Counted from the first letter of the stretch, positions 16,041-25,335 are shown. The stretch: 64,000 nt of DNA from Akkermansia sp. (GCA_017555205.1 JAFZGW010000008.1:1-64000); one strand, 5' to 3'. A program made the numbers and translations. Notes: a model not told the origin generated them from the letters alone.

Positions 16041-16730
16041 GTGTGTGATTTGCCCCAACGGTTCAGTGTAAAAGCACTTGCTGCGCTTGCGCAAGAGCGC
16101 GCGGAGCGATTGCTGGCTGATGGGGTGCAACTGCGTCCCGTGGTGAATAGCAGCCGCAAGTTGGCAGTAAATTTCTGGGGGAGTGCATGGATGCGACATT
16201 TGTCGCGTTGCGAAGCAGGGGGCTTGTGCCTTGCCCCCGGGCGCAGTTTATTGCGCCATGGCTGTGTGCTTGATTTGCAGATAGCTCCGGGGCATATTAG
16301 TGCATTGGTCAGTGCTGAGCAACTTTATGAGGTGAGCTTGCATATATCACCCCTTGATGAAGATGCGCTAAACACACTACGAATGGCATGTGGCAGCAAG
16401 ATAGATTCACTGGTATCCCTGCTGGAGGGGCGGGTCGATAGAGCTGTGCTGGAGCAGTTGTGTGCTCCTGAAATCGGGTTGCTGCCTGAACCCTGCGATT
16501 GGCACATGAGCTGTAGTTGCCCGGAGTGGTCGGAACCCTGCGCACATGCAGCAGCTGCTGTGTATGCTGCCGGCACTCTGATAGATGCCGACCCTTCGCT
16601 TTTATTTTGTCTGCGTTCAATAGAACCGTCCGTCTTGTTAAGTTCACCAGCCGTACCTGCGGCTGTAGCAGAGTTCGACTCCGCTGCACTGGGGGCAACA
16701 TTCGGTATAGACTTGGATTTAGATGTTTAA
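16041..16730 (+). CDS. SWIM zinc-finger protein
   Basis: About 229 aa. The C-terminal third carries the SWIM signature, CSCPEWSEPCAH (CxC...CxH), a zinc motif for nucleic-acid or protein binding. The N-terminal part (FWGSAWMRHL, LAPGRSLLRHGCVLDLQI) matches SWIM proteins often encoded beside SNF2-type helicases; no helicase is nearby here. The open frame extends back into the upstream terminator, so the first in-frame GTG past it (16041) is proposed. It could also start at a later TTG or CTG. Role: unknown, perhaps helper of a helicase. Confidence 0.75.
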   Translation: MCDLPQRFSVKALAALAQERAERLLADGVQLRPVVNSSRKLAVNFWGSAWMRHLSRCEAGGLCLAPGRSLLRHGCVLDLQIAPGHISALVSAEQLYEVSLHISPLDEDALNTLRMACGSKIDSLVSLLEGRVDRAVLEQLCAPEIGLLPEPCDWHMSCSCPEWSEPCAHAAAAVYAAGTLIDADPSLLFCLRSIEPSVLLSSPAVPAAVAEFDSAALGATFGIDLDLDV

Positions 16731-16794
16731 ATAATTTTTGCTTCTTTCGAATCTACTTTACAAACAGTTATTTTAATGGTAAGCTCACACTGTG

Positions 16795-18942
16795 ATGAAA
16801 ATTAGGACTACTCTGCCCCTTTGTTTCTTAACTTTGGCCACGCTGTTGCCGGCTGCACCCGTGAAGGATGCTGCTTCTATCTATCGTTCGTTGGTTACAC
16901 CGCCGGCTAAGGCACAGGCCAATGCTTTGCATCGGGCTGAGTGTTATCCCTCGCTCGCTTTTTTACCGGCTGAGGTGGATGCTCTTTTGGCGTTGAATAT
17001 ACAGCCGGCCAAAGCCGCCGCTGTAATGAGTACCCCGATAGTGAAGGCCGCTGCTGCCGGAGCTGCTCCTGCTGCCGGTCCTTTTGAAAAGCCCGAGATA
17101 GCCGAGCGGGTGCGTAGTTTTGCATTGGGTGTGGATGCCGCTAATACGCAGTCGTTGGCAACTTATCTCCCGATATACACCTATATGGTATCTCGCAAAG
17201 AAGGAATGGAGCTTAGTCAATCGTGGGCAAATTCTGCTGTAGAAGATTACGCCGGAACGATTCGAAAAATTCGTTTTTCTCAGTCACGCGGGGCATCATT
17301 GGCTGCGGTTTCGAAGCTGAAGACCACCACATTGAAACCTATATACGCGGTGGTGACCGTGAACTATGAGTCTCGCAATTATCTTCCCGGCATGATGTCG
17401 GAGTGTATAGCTGCCGCTAAAGGACCCGGTGCTGAAGCTGTGAACGAAAATGGCTATAAAGGCTGGAAATATAGTGCGGCCGCCCTGCTGCCGGATGTTC
17501 ATTATGCCGACACTATTGGAAATCAGCTCAAGAATGCCTTTTCTGCTAAAAGTGTGTATCAACTTTATAAGATTGAAGATAACGCACTCGTTATGGTAAT
17601 TTGCGAAAATCCCGCTGACTGTAAAATTGCGACAACGTCTAAAGAATCCGTATTGAATACGGGTAAGTTGAGTTTTGCGGACTATACCATTAATCGTGAA
17701 GGAGTTGGGCTGTTATATGCAACGCCGGAGTTGACAAACTTATTTACCGCATACAGTAACACGAATGTGAATATAATGTCCGGGTTCTTCTCGCAGGCCT
17801 TCAAGGCTTTGTCTGCAGAAAATAAAGAACAGGCCACGATATTCAATTCTGCTGCCCGTGGTGCTGTGGCGCTGGGTGATTGGTTGAACTCATTTGGCCC
17901 GCAAAAGTGCGCTAAACCGTTCACTGTTGATGCATGGCGCATGCCCAGTGGTGCAATTCATATACGTATTCGTCAGGATGCCTGTGGGGCTTCCTATGCT
18001 GCCGGTAAGCTTGCGCTTACTCGTTTCGGTTCCAGTTCTAAAACTGTTTTCTATACGGAATCCACACCCTATACCCCGGCGAAGAAAGCATCCATTCCCG
18101 ATCTTATAGTGCACGCCGCTAATTTCTATGCGGCATTCGATACAACAACAGCTGAAGGGGAGACGACGGAGACCGGCTCGCAGCTTGTTCGGCGTTTGTA
18201 TAGTCCTATGGCTGCTCTTAAAAGCGTAGGTAAAGCCCTTGGTAAATCCTCTGCCTGGACAGTCTTCAATGTGAAAGGGGCTCCGCATATAAGCTATTAC
18301 AGTACATATAGTGACACAAAAGCCCTGACACGTGCGGGCGAGCGTATGGCCAGTACGGTTGCTGTCCTTTTAGGCGTTAAAACGAAGGGGTTGTATAAGG
18401 CACGAAAAGGTAAACGCGCAACCAGTATCAATATTAACCTACCGCAGGAATTTGCCGTTGGAAAGCCCAATGTGCTGGTGACTTCGAATAGCATAGCCAT
18501 AGGGTCGCTCCCCGCGCTCAACAACTTGGTGCTTAAACATGCCCGCGGTAATATGTCTTTTACCGGTTCCGTATACAGCATACGCCCGGCAGCTTTGGCT
18601 TCTATTGTCGGCGCTGCTGCTGCTGCTAACCCTGCAGCCGGCATGATGGTCGGTATGGCCGGAGCTGTATTGGGTTCCATAGGCGATGTTCATGCTGTTG
18701 ACACCATCCAGAATGGGGTGCGCGATATTCACATCTTGGTAAGGAAAGCCGGTGACTCATCGATAGAACCCGTTGCGTTGCCGGGGGCGGTTCCCGGTGA
18801 TACTCAGTCGGGGGATGAAGATGTTCCCGCCGCGATTGAAGGTGGCGAAAGTGCCGAAAGTGGTGATGCTGAAGATGGTAATGAGGAAGAGTTGGATGCT
18901 GACTCCGAGGATGATGATTGGGAAAGCAGCGATTGGGATTAA
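16795..18942 (+). CDS. Large secreted protein with acidic tail, unrecognised
   Basis: A 715-aa protein of no family known to me. It has a signal peptide ending near LLPAAP (residues 16-21), a long mixed alpha/beta body, a small-residue hydrophobic stretch around residues 595-630 (ASIVGAAAAANPAAGMMVGM), and a strongly acidic tail of about 60 residues ending DDDWESSDWD. The ATG at 16795 is used instead of a GTG one codon earlier. A weak promoter (TTTACA 16757-16762, 17 bp, TAAGCT 16780-16785) ends nine bases before it. Gene stands alone and converges on the PfkB kinase gene. A periplasmic or surface protein is likely; function open. Confidence 0.7.
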   Translation: MKIRTTLPLCFLTLATLLPAAPVKDAASIYRSLVTPPAKAQANALHRAECYPSLAFLPAEVDALLALNIQPAKAAAVMSTPIVKAAAAGAAPAAGPFEKPEIAERVRSFALGVDAANTQSLATYLPIYTYMVSRKEGMELSQSWANSAVEDYAGTIRKIRFSQSRGASLAAVSKLKTTTLKPIYAVVTVNYESRNYLPGMMSECIAAAKGPGAEAVNENGYKGWKYSAAALLPDVHYADTIGNQLKNAFSAKSVYQLYKIEDNALVMVICENPADCKIATTSKESVLNTGKLSFADYTINREGVGLLYATPELTNLFTAYSNTNVNIMSGFFSQAFKALSAENKEQATIFNSAARGAVALGDWLNSFGPQKCAKPFTVDAWRMPSGAIHIRIRQDACGASYAAGKLALTRFGSSSKTVFYTESTPYTPAKKASIPDLIVHAANFYAAFDTTTAEGETTETGSQLVRRLYSPMAALKSVGKALGKSSAWTVFNVKGAPHISYYSTYSDTKALTRAGERMASTVAVLLGVKTKGLYKARKGKRATSININLPQEFAVGKPNVLVTSNSIAIGSLPALNNLVLKHARGNMSFTGSVYSIRPAALASIVGAAAAANPAAGMMVGMAGAVLGSIGDVHAVDTIQNGVRDIHILVRKAGDSSIEPVALPGAVPGDTQSGDEDVPAAIEGGESAESGDAEDGNEEELDADSEDDDWESSDWD

Positions 18943-18966
18943 TCCCTGATTTTCGGAAAGAAACAG

Positions 18967-19010
18967 GCCCGGCCTTTTCCCTTGCAATGGGGGATAGGCC
19001 GGGCGATTTG
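18967..19010. terminator. Bidirectional terminator between convergent genes
   Basis: Nine-base stem GCCCGGCCT/AGGCCGGGC (18967-18975/18996-19004), lying between the stops of the secreted-protein gene (plus) and the PfkB kinase gene (minus), with GATTTGTTT after it on the plus strand. Confidence 0.78.
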
Positions 19011-19025
19011 TTTGTGAATGTTGTG

Positions 19026-19961
19026 TTAATTCCACTCGGTCATGCTGCGGAATTGTTCTATTCTTGCAGCAAGTTCACGGCGGTTAAGAGCAAAGAGCGA
19101 GACGGTACCGAATTTTTCACACACGGCGGCAGCGACTACTGTTGCGATGGCTACGCCTCGTTTCATATTCTCCCACGTTGGGTTGCCGTTATTAAGGCAT
19201 TGGGTCAGGTAACCGCCCAGCGCCCCCATGTATGAATCACCGGCGCCTGTAGGATCCGTTGCGTTCACCAGTGGCCATGCCGGGCATCGGAATAGCCGGA
19301 TGGCTCCGCTCGGACTACGGTGAAAAAGAGTAGAGCCAGCGCTGCCATGCTTGACAATGGCATAACGGGGGCCGGCTTCCAGTATTTTGTAGCCGGCTGC
19401 CAAGCTGTCATTCTCTCCTGCATATTCGCGGGCTTCTTCATCATTCATCAGCGCCAAATCTACCTTGCTCAGTAGTTTGTGAGTGTATTCACGCTCGCGA
19501 ATAATCCACGATTTCATGAAATCAGCCATGCGGAAGCGGGCATTGGTGCATTGTTCGAGCATGCGGTATTGCAAGGGGGGGGTTACATTGGTAGCCATGG
19601 CAAGTGCGCACTGTTGTAATTCGTGGCTCAGTTGCATGTTCCAATGTTCTTGCACTCCCTCAATTGTTTGGACCGTGGTGCGGTTGTTCATGTCTTCCTC
19701 GTAGCGCCCTGTCCAGGAAAAGGTTTGTCCCTCGACCTGTGCAACATGAGCCATGCTCACGCCGCGAGCTTCCATTGCCAAGCGATATTTGGTATCGAAA
19801 TCGGTACCTACCACTCCCACTAAATCCATGTTATTGGTGAGCAGTCTGGCGGCCAGCGCTGCGTATATACCACTGCCGCCCAGTACCGAATTTGCTCGTC
19901 CGTTTGGCGTGATTAGGGTATCAACGGCTATTGTTCCGTATATGAGTGCTCTGTTGTTCAT
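19026..19961 (-). CDS. PfkB-family carbohydrate/nucleoside kinase
   Basis: Phosphotransferase of the ribokinase/PfkB family, 311 aa. The N-terminal substrate-site glycines are in LGGSGIYAALAARLL (about residues 27-41). The C-terminal PfkB signature with catalytic Asp is DPTGAGDSYMGALGG. Ribokinase-like family members phosphorylate sugars, adenosine or related compounds; the exact substrate is not evident. It overlaps ligA by four bases (ATGA), so it is translationally coupled at the end of the PHP-ligA-kinase operon. Confidence 0.88.
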   Translation of the reverse strand: MNNRALIYGTIAVDTLITPNGRANSVLGGSGIYAALAARLLTNNMDLVGVVGTDFDTKYRLAMEARGVSMAHVAQVEGQTFSWTGRYEEDMNNRTTVQTIEGVQEHWNMQLSHELQQCALAMATNVTPPLQYRMLEQCTNARFRMADFMKSWIIREREYTHKLLSKVDLALMNDEEAREYAGENDSLAAGYKILEAGPRYAIVKHGSAGSTLFHRSPSGAIRLFRCPAWPLVNATDPTGAGDSYMGALGGYLTQCLNNGNPTWENMKRGVAIATVVAAAVCEKFGTVSLFALNRRELAARIEQFRSMTEWN

Positions 19962-22252
19962 GCTTGGTCTCCTTTCAGCATGGTAAGCAATGTTGCTTCG
20001 TCAATGATAGGTATATTAAGTTTTATGGCTTTATCGCGTTTGCTGCCGCCGCCTTCTCCTGCCACCAAATAGCTTGTTTTCTTGGTGACTGAGCCGGTGG
20101 GTTTACCGCCTGCGGCGGAAATCATGCGCTCAAACTCCGGGCGCGGGCGAGTCAGGGCACCGGTCAGCACAAAGGTGAGTCCGCTCAGCGGTCCCTCAGT
20201 GGTATTCGCGGTATCTGAATAATTGGGGGATAATGGGTTAATTGCCAGCATGCTCAGTGTGGCCGTGACATGTTGTCCGGCGGCGGAGTCGAACCACTCC
20301 AACAATTTACGGGTGCAAACGGAGCCGATGGGATTGCTGAGTTTTAGTTTATTGTTGCCATCCGGTTGCAGGGCAAGCATATTGCGTTTTTCGTAGGGTG
20401 CTGCAGTTTGTTCCAACTGAGCCCGCAGGGCAGCGCGACTTTGCTCCAGTTCATCTCGGTCGGCTCCTTTGTTGTTGCGTGCCTTGGGATTAAGGGCATT
20501 GTACTGAGCGACACCTTCTTCCAATTGTATGAGCGCGCGAAGGTAGTCTGAGTGAGCGAGTTGTTGCAGGTCGCTGTGGTAACCGGCAACTTCGCGAGCT
20601 TTGGTGACACCGATAGTCGGAATTCCGAATGCGGTCAGCCAGCGTTCCAACGGGAGTTCCCGTGCCTTTGCCAGGGCCTCGAGTGCTTTTGTCGCATTCT
20701 TTTCTCCGAATCGCCGAGCCTCCTCCTGGGTGCCCAGATTCAGCGCACCCAGCTTTTCAACATTCAGCGAGAATAAATCAAGCGGGGTCGATATGTAGCC
20801 GTTGCGTACAAGTGCCTCTGCCACAGTACCGCCCAAACTTTCGACATCGAGAGCCTCCCTCTTGCAGAAGTGCGAGGTGCGCATGGCGGCTTGTGCCGTG
20901 CAAGTGAAGTTTGTGCAGCGCCAGGCAACTTGTCCTTCTTCTTGGGAAATTGGTTCTCCGCAGCACGGGCATTTGCCCTCTACTGCTTGGTAAAGACTGT
21001 AGGGAGTAGCATCCGACGGCCGTTTATCTTTGTTCACATGAACAATGGCCGGAATGATTTCACCGGATTTTTCGACCAACACGGTATCTCCGATACGGAT
21101 GTCTTTGCGGGCAATTTCATCTTGGTTGTGTAGGGTAGCGCGAGAGACCGTTGTGCCGGAAAGCTGTATGGGTTCAAGCTCCGCTACCGGGGTCAATACA
21201 CCGGTGCGCCCCACTTGAACAGTGATAGCCTTTAGTGTGGTTTCTTTTTGTTCGGGTAAGAATTTGAATGCCGCTGCCCAGCGGGGGGCACGAGCCGTTG
21301 AGCCCAGTGACTCACGGAGGGTGAAGTCTGCCAGTTTGATGACGGCGCCATCCGTTCCGTAGCTGAGTTCGCGCCGTAGTTTATCAATCTCTCTCACAGC
21401 CTGCCGTACGGCGTCTGTTCCTTTTGCATGAATAATTGGGGTATTGCAGGGAATACCCAGATAGTGAAGCAGTTCTACAAAATCCGTTGCCGTACGGAGG
21501 GGCGGCCCTTGGTATTCACCGTGACCGTGCGCCAGAAATGCCAGCGGGCGTGCTGCGACTTCTGTTGCATCCAGCAGTTTAATGGTGCCGGCCGTCGCAT
21601 TTCGGGGATTCGCCAGAGCCGGTAGACCGGCGGCATCCCGCTGCTCATTGAGTTTATTGAAGTCAGAAAACGGCATGTATACTTCGCCGCGAATTTCCAG
21701 CAGAGGTGGAGCTCCGTCAGGAAGTGTGCGAGGTATGGATTTGATGGTGAGTATGTTGGCCGTTATGTCATCGCCGGTGCTACCATCGCCACGCGTAGCT
21801 GCGTATGCCAGTTTTCCGTTGCGGTACATGAGAGTGACCGCGCAGCCGTCAATCTTGGGTTCTACGACAACTTGAGGTTCATCCTGGCCGAGACTGCGGC
21901 AAAGTCGATTGTAGAAATCCACCAACTCGGCATCGCTCTCGCCCTGTTCCGGTTTATGCTCGAAAATATCATCTATACTTTGCATAGGCCGCGGGTGGCG
22001 GACTTTGCGAAATCCCTCCGTCAGGTCATTACCCACACGCTGAGTGGGCGATTGGGGGGTGATGAAGTCAGGGTTTGCGGTTTCGAGCTCCTCCAACTCA
22101 CGATACAGGGCATCATATTCTGCATCTGTAATTTCAGGCTGAGCCTGAGCGTAGTATAGCTCGTTGTTGTGATTGATGATATTGCAGAGCTCGTCGTAGC
22201 GGGCGCGAGCATCACTAACGGGCTGTTGAGCGGCGAATTCAAAAAGATCCAT
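19958..22252 (-). CDS. ligA: NAD-dependent DNA ligase
   Basis: Seals nicks in DNA using NAD during replication and repair. Domains in order: Ia, adenylation domain with the nucleotide-accepting Lys in EPKIDG, OB fold, Cys4 zinc finger (CPCCGEPIS...CTNFTC), HhH region and a C-terminal BRCT domain (GLTFVLTGALTRPR). At 764 aa it is longer than the usual 670 because of an extra segment of about 60 residues (approximately 575-635) inside the HhH region. The ATG at 22252 begins MDLFEFAAQQ. It overlaps the upstream PHP gene by 14 bases and the kinase gene by four, making a tight operon. Confidence 0.96.
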   Translation of the reverse strand: MDLFEFAAQQPVSDARARYDELCNIINHNNELYYAQAQPEITDAEYDALYRELEELETANPDFITPQSPTQRVGNDLTEGFRKVRHPRPMQSIDDIFEHKPEQGESDAELVDFYNRLCRSLGQDEPQVVVEPKIDGCAVTLMYRNGKLAYAATRGDGSTGDDITANILTIKSIPRTLPDGAPPLLEIRGEVYMPFSDFNKLNEQRDAAGLPALANPRNATAGTIKLLDATEVAARPLAFLAHGHGEYQGPPLRTATDFVELLHYLGIPCNTPIIHAKGTDAVRQAVREIDKLRRELSYGTDGAVIKLADFTLRESLGSTARAPRWAAAFKFLPEQKETTLKAITVQVGRTGVLTPVAELEPIQLSGTTVSRATLHNQDEIARKDIRIGDTVLVEKSGEIIPAIVHVNKDKRPSDATPYSLYQAVEGKCPCCGEPISQEEGQVAWRCTNFTCTAQAAMRTSHFCKREALDVESLGGTVAEALVRNGYISTPLDLFSLNVEKLGALNLGTQEEARRFGEKNATKALEALAKARELPLERWLTAFGIPTIGVTKAREVAGYHSDLQQLAHSDYLRALIQLEEGVAQYNALNPKARNNKGADRDELEQSRAALRAQLEQTAAPYEKRNMLALQPDGNNKLKLSNPIGSVCTRKLLEWFDSAAGQHVTATLSMLAINPLSPNYSDTANTTEGPLSGLTFVLTGALTRPRPEFERMISAAGGKPTGSVTKKTSYLVAGEGGGSKRDKAIKLNIPIIDEATLLTMLKGDQA

Positions 22253-23072
22253 AAGCGTGAAGTATGGTGTGTGGAGAATTGGCCGTGCGGTGTTCAAATT
22301 GGACCGGTTGTTTGCCGGTGAGTTCATGCAGCAAGGTAACGGCCTGTTCCCAGTTGCGCGAAAGCTGCTCGGGTGCGTGGGCATCCGAATTGATAACGAT
22401 TGGAATTCTCCGAGCCAGCATCTCTTGAAGGAAGGCTCGGCTCGGGTACTGTTCTGCGCAGTATTTGTGCCACCCTGCTGTATTGATTTCCACCGCTATG
22501 CCACTGTGCTCCAGTGCATCCAGAGTTGGTGTGTAAAACCTGCTCAAATCGCCGCCGGGGACTCTTCCCCATATTTTTACCAAGTCTATGTGCCCGATTA
22601 TATCGAACAGTCTGCTGTTCACCATATCCGTAACAGCCTGCCAGTATAGCAGCCAATCTTGCTCCGTGCTCTCGGTTATAGTGCGGTTGGCGTATACGCT
22701 GTCATCTACCGATTCACCATGTCGAAGGTAGTGTACTGAACCAATGAGATAGTCGCAGTCGAATTCTTTCCTTAGTCTTTGAATCCATGGTTCTATCCCG
22801 GGAAACCAGTCACACTCCAACCCGGTGAGTATGCTTAGCGAGCTGCCTTGTGCTGCTGCTCGTGCGCGATTTATCCATTCGCGGTAGGCGGCGGCATCTG
22901 CATAGCGCATGCGCCAATTATCATAGGGTTCCTGCTCCGGAGGCATTGGGGCGTGATCCGCTATGCCGTATGTGCTGAGATTGAGTTCGAGCGCACGTGT
23001 TACAAACTGCTCGGGTTCTCCTGTAGCATGCAGGCACAATGGTGTGTGTGTGTGGTAATCGGTGCGTTGCAT
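22239..23072 (-). CDS. PHP-domain phosphatase, HisJ (histidinol-phosphatase) type
   Basis: A metal-dependent phosphoesterase of the PHP family, 277 aa. The metal-binding HTH (DYHTHTPLC) opens the protein; ADHAPMP, SVHYL, IGHIDLVKIWG and VINSDAHAPE supply the remaining His/Asp ligands. The pattern matches the HisJ branch, which dephosphorylates histidinol phosphate in histidine synthesis. No other his genes are in the window. It is first in an operon with ligA (14-bp overlap). A promoter is plausible upstream: TTGCAG (23127-23122) with TATATA 18 bases on. Confidence 0.85.
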   Translation of the reverse strand: MQRTDYHTHTPLCLHATGEPEQFVTRALELNLSTYGIADHAPMPPEQEPYDNWRMRYADAAAYREWINRARAAAQGSSLSILTGLECDWFPGIEPWIQRLRKEFDCDYLIGSVHYLRHGESVDDSVYANRTITESTEQDWLLYWQAVTDMVNSRLFDIIGHIDLVKIWGRVPGGDLSRFYTPTLDALEHSGIAVEINTAGWHKYCAEQYPSRAFLQEMLARRIPIVINSDAHAPEQLSRNWEQAVTLLHELTGKQPVQFEHRTANSPHTILHAYGSF

Positions 23073-23379
23073 GGGGCTTTTGTAATGGTTTCTATCGTAT
23101 ATATAATGCCTGCCGTGTTGGCTGCAATGAGCTTTTGCGTATTATCCGGGCTATCATAGCGCCGAGGAGTCGTCTTGTCAAGGTTTAAGCAGTTTGTAGC
23201 GGGGAATTGAGAGTGGCTGTATTCGCTGTGTCTTATATTTTAGTAGTATAATTAGCAAGCAAAATAAGCCTTCGATATAGTGTGTTTCATGGGCGGATAA
23301 TGACTAAGTCATAAGTAGTATTTATGTCGGCAAATCAACTTGCCAATTAGGCGGAAATGTGGTAAAAGCACGAAGTCTT
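23073..23379. other. Gene-free 0.3-kb divergent intergenic region
   Basis: No gene is seen in this AT-rich stretch between the divergent PHP and L,D-transpeptidase genes. It contains the minus-strand promoter for the PHP gene, the plus-strand promoter at 23340-23368, a TATAAT-like box near 23245, and a near-palindrome ATGACT-A-AGTCAT (23300-23312) that could be a regulator site. Confidence 0.5.
23340..23368 (+). promoter_or_regulatory. Promoter of the L,D-transpeptidase gene
   Basis: TTGCCA (23340-23345), 17-bp spacer, TAAAAG (23363-23368). The ATG at 23380 is 11 bases downstream, giving a very short leader. A GTG at 23359 lies inside the promoter and is excluded as start. Confidence 0.5.
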
Positions 23380-24186
23380 ATGTTTCATCGGTTCGTAACA
23401 TGTATGGTATTCTGCGCAGGCATTACAGGGGCTGAACTCTGTAATGATTACGCAATGCCCGATGAGTTGGAACCATGTGACATTCAGATGGAGCCTGAAC
23501 CGATAGTGCGTTACAAAGACCCGGCAGTGGCAATGATGCAGCGCTATCGCAAACCGGTTGAAATTGAAATTCGTAGCGAGTGGGGCTTGAGTGAACCTCA
23601 ATTATACACGGCGATGCAACCGCCCTACGGTATTGTGAAATCATCCCGCGTGGTGCGTTATGTATACCCGGAAGATGAGGAACCTACTCCCGAACAGTTG
23701 GCGGATGGCTCGGCTCTCACGCCCAAACAACGCCGCTTGATGCGTCGTGCGCGGCGTTTGGCTTTGCGCAATGCTGCTTGGCAGGCCAAAATCGAGGCAG
23801 ACCGCTACAATCGCGAACATGCTGAAGCGTTGGAGCAACAGGATCGTCGCGGTCGGCATATTATCATTGATTTGAGTGCTCAGAGGGGTGTTTTCATGGA
23901 TGGTTCTACAGAGTTGCGTTCATTTAGGGTATGCAGTGGTAAAAAAACGACACCAACCCCCAGAGGCCATTTTCATGTAATGGAGAAACGGCGCGAACAC
24001 AAGTCGAACCTGTACAATAGCTCCATGCCGTATTTCCTGCGACTTACTCTCGATGGGGTAGGGCTGCACCAGGGACCTGTGCGTTCGCGGCCGTCATCTC
24101 ATGGTTGCATTCGTTTGCGCCCGGAGGATGCTCGCTATCTGTTTGAGAATAGCGTGGTAGGAACTGCCGTTTTTGTGGTGGATTAA
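23380..24186 (+). CDS. L,D-transpeptidase (YkuD family)
   Basis: Exported cell-wall enzyme forming or swapping peptidoglycan cross-links, 268 aa. An N-terminal hydrophobic signal (residues 1-18) is followed by an Arg/Ala-rich linker (about 110-150), then the YkuD domain. The catalytic motif SSHGCIRL near the C-terminus holds the nucleophilic Cys, preceded by GLHQG. The final residues AVFVVD close the domain. The start follows the promoter; the alternative GTG upstream is not transcribed. No SD is evident. It converges on the queC gene. Confidence 0.9.
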   Translation: MFHRFVTCMVFCAGITGAELCNDYAMPDELEPCDIQMEPEPIVRYKDPAVAMMQRYRKPVEIEIRSEWGLSEPQLYTAMQPPYGIVKSSRVVRYVYPEDEEPTPEQLADGSALTPKQRRLMRRARRLALRNAAWQAKIEADRYNREHAEALEQQDRRGRHIIIDLSAQRGVFMDGSTELRSFRVCSGKKTTPTPRGHFHVMEKRREHKSNLYNSSMPYFLRLTLDGVGLHQGPVRSRPSSHGCIRLRPEDARYLFENSVVGTAVFVVD

Positions 24187-24259
24187 TCCCGGTTCATAAT
24201 GTTGAACTGGCTATCCTCACCTTTTCTGCTTAGCCATATTAAAGACAATGAGAAAGAAA

Positions 24260-24919
24260 TTAGCTTTTCTCATAGTTTGTTGGGTCGGTTATGCCCGCCG
24301 TGGCGAAGGATTCGCGGCGTTCGCGGCAGGTGGCGCATTCACCACAATGGAACTCCCGCCCGCAGTAGCAGGAGTAGGTCTGTGCAAAGTCAACTCCGAG
24401 CTGTGCGCCGAGCGCAGTTATCTCACCCTTGCTGAGGGCGATGAAAGGACGCAGAATTTCGAGCTCAGCGTAGGTGCCCAGTGCTATGGCAGAGGCCATG
24501 GCGTTCATGAAATCCTCCCTGCAATCGGGATAGAGAGCATGGTCACCACCATGTGCAGCAATGACGATACCTGCTGCGCCGTTGCTTTCGGCTATGCCGG
24601 CGGCAATGGCAAGAAAAATGCCATTGCGGAAGGGGACAACTGTTTGTTTCAGGTTCTCCTCCGCATAGTCTGCTGCGGGGATAGCATCCGCTCCATTGAG
24701 AAGGGCACTTTGGAGGTGTGCGGAAATCGAGCGCAGGTCGATTTCGTGGTAAGGGATGCCGAGTTTTTCTGCTTGATAGCGGGCGCAGGAGAGTTCGCGG
24801 GCTGCGTGGTTGCTGCCGTAGTCAAACGAGAGAGCGCACACCACCTCGTGGTGGTGGTGCGCCCAATAGAGAGCGGTGGTGGAATCCAACCCGCCGGAAA
24901 GCAGTACGGCTACTTTCAT
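24260..24919 (-). CDS. queC: 7-cyano-7-deazaguanine synthase
   Basis: ATP-dependent conversion of carboxy-deazaguanine to preQ0 in queuosine synthesis. The 219-aa protein opens with the PP-loop SGGLDSTT (residues 8-15). The C-terminal zinc-binding cysteines are in CYCGREFHCGECATC. It overlaps queF by four bases (ATGA) at the end of the cysS-queF-queC operon. queD and queE are not in this window. Confidence 0.96.
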   Translation of the reverse strand: MKVAVLLSGGLDSTTALYWAHHHHEVVCALSFDYGSNHAARELSCARYQAEKLGIPYHEIDLRSISAHLQSALLNGADAIPAADYAEENLKQTVVPFRNGIFLAIAAGIAESNGAAGIVIAAHGGDHALYPDCREDFMNAMASAIALGTYAELEILRPFIALSKGEITALGAQLGVDFAQTYSCYCGREFHCGECATCRERRESFATAGITDPTNYEKS

Positions 24920-25329
24920 GCGGGACGATTCTCCGGCTTATGCTCAGCCGTGCAGGTGAGCTGAATACCTCCGCGGGCACCGAAACGCCCTTCAACCTTC
25001 ATCCATGCCGGGTCAACTGCTGCAACTAAATCGTCCAATATACGGTTAACGACTTGCTCGTTGAATGCAGCATAGTTGCGGAAAGATACCAAGTAGTACT
25101 TCAGGCTCTTTGTTTCCACAACCTTAGCTGCCGGGGTATAGGTGATTGTCAGTTCGCAGCTGTCCGGCTGTCCGGTGACCGGGCAGAGGGAGGAGAACTC
25201 ATGTGTAGTGAGGGTCACTACATAGGGGCGCTGAGGACTGCGGTTCGGGAATGCCTCCAGCTTAGCTTCTTCGGGGGAGGTGAAGAAGGCGCTGTGTTTG
25301 CCGAGTAGAGAAAGGTCTTTGTTGTCCAT
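24916..25329 (-). CDS. queF: NADPH-dependent 7-cyano-7-deazaguanine reductase
   Basis: Reduces preQ0 to preQ1, the next step after QueC in queuosine formation. The 137-aa length identifies the unimodular type. The catalytic Cys49 lies in SSLCPVTGQPD, and the family motif is ETKSLKYYLVSF. It starts six bases after the cysS stop and overlaps queC, so the three genes form one operon. Confidence 0.95.
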   Translation of the reverse strand: MDNKDLSLLGKHSAFFTSPEEAKLEAFPNRSPQRPYVVTLTTHEFSSLCPVTGQPDSCELTITYTPAAKVVETKSLKYYLVSFRNYAAFNEQVVNRILDDLVAAVDPAWMKVEGRFGARGGIQLTCTAEHKPENRPA

Positions 25330-25335
25330 GGGTAT

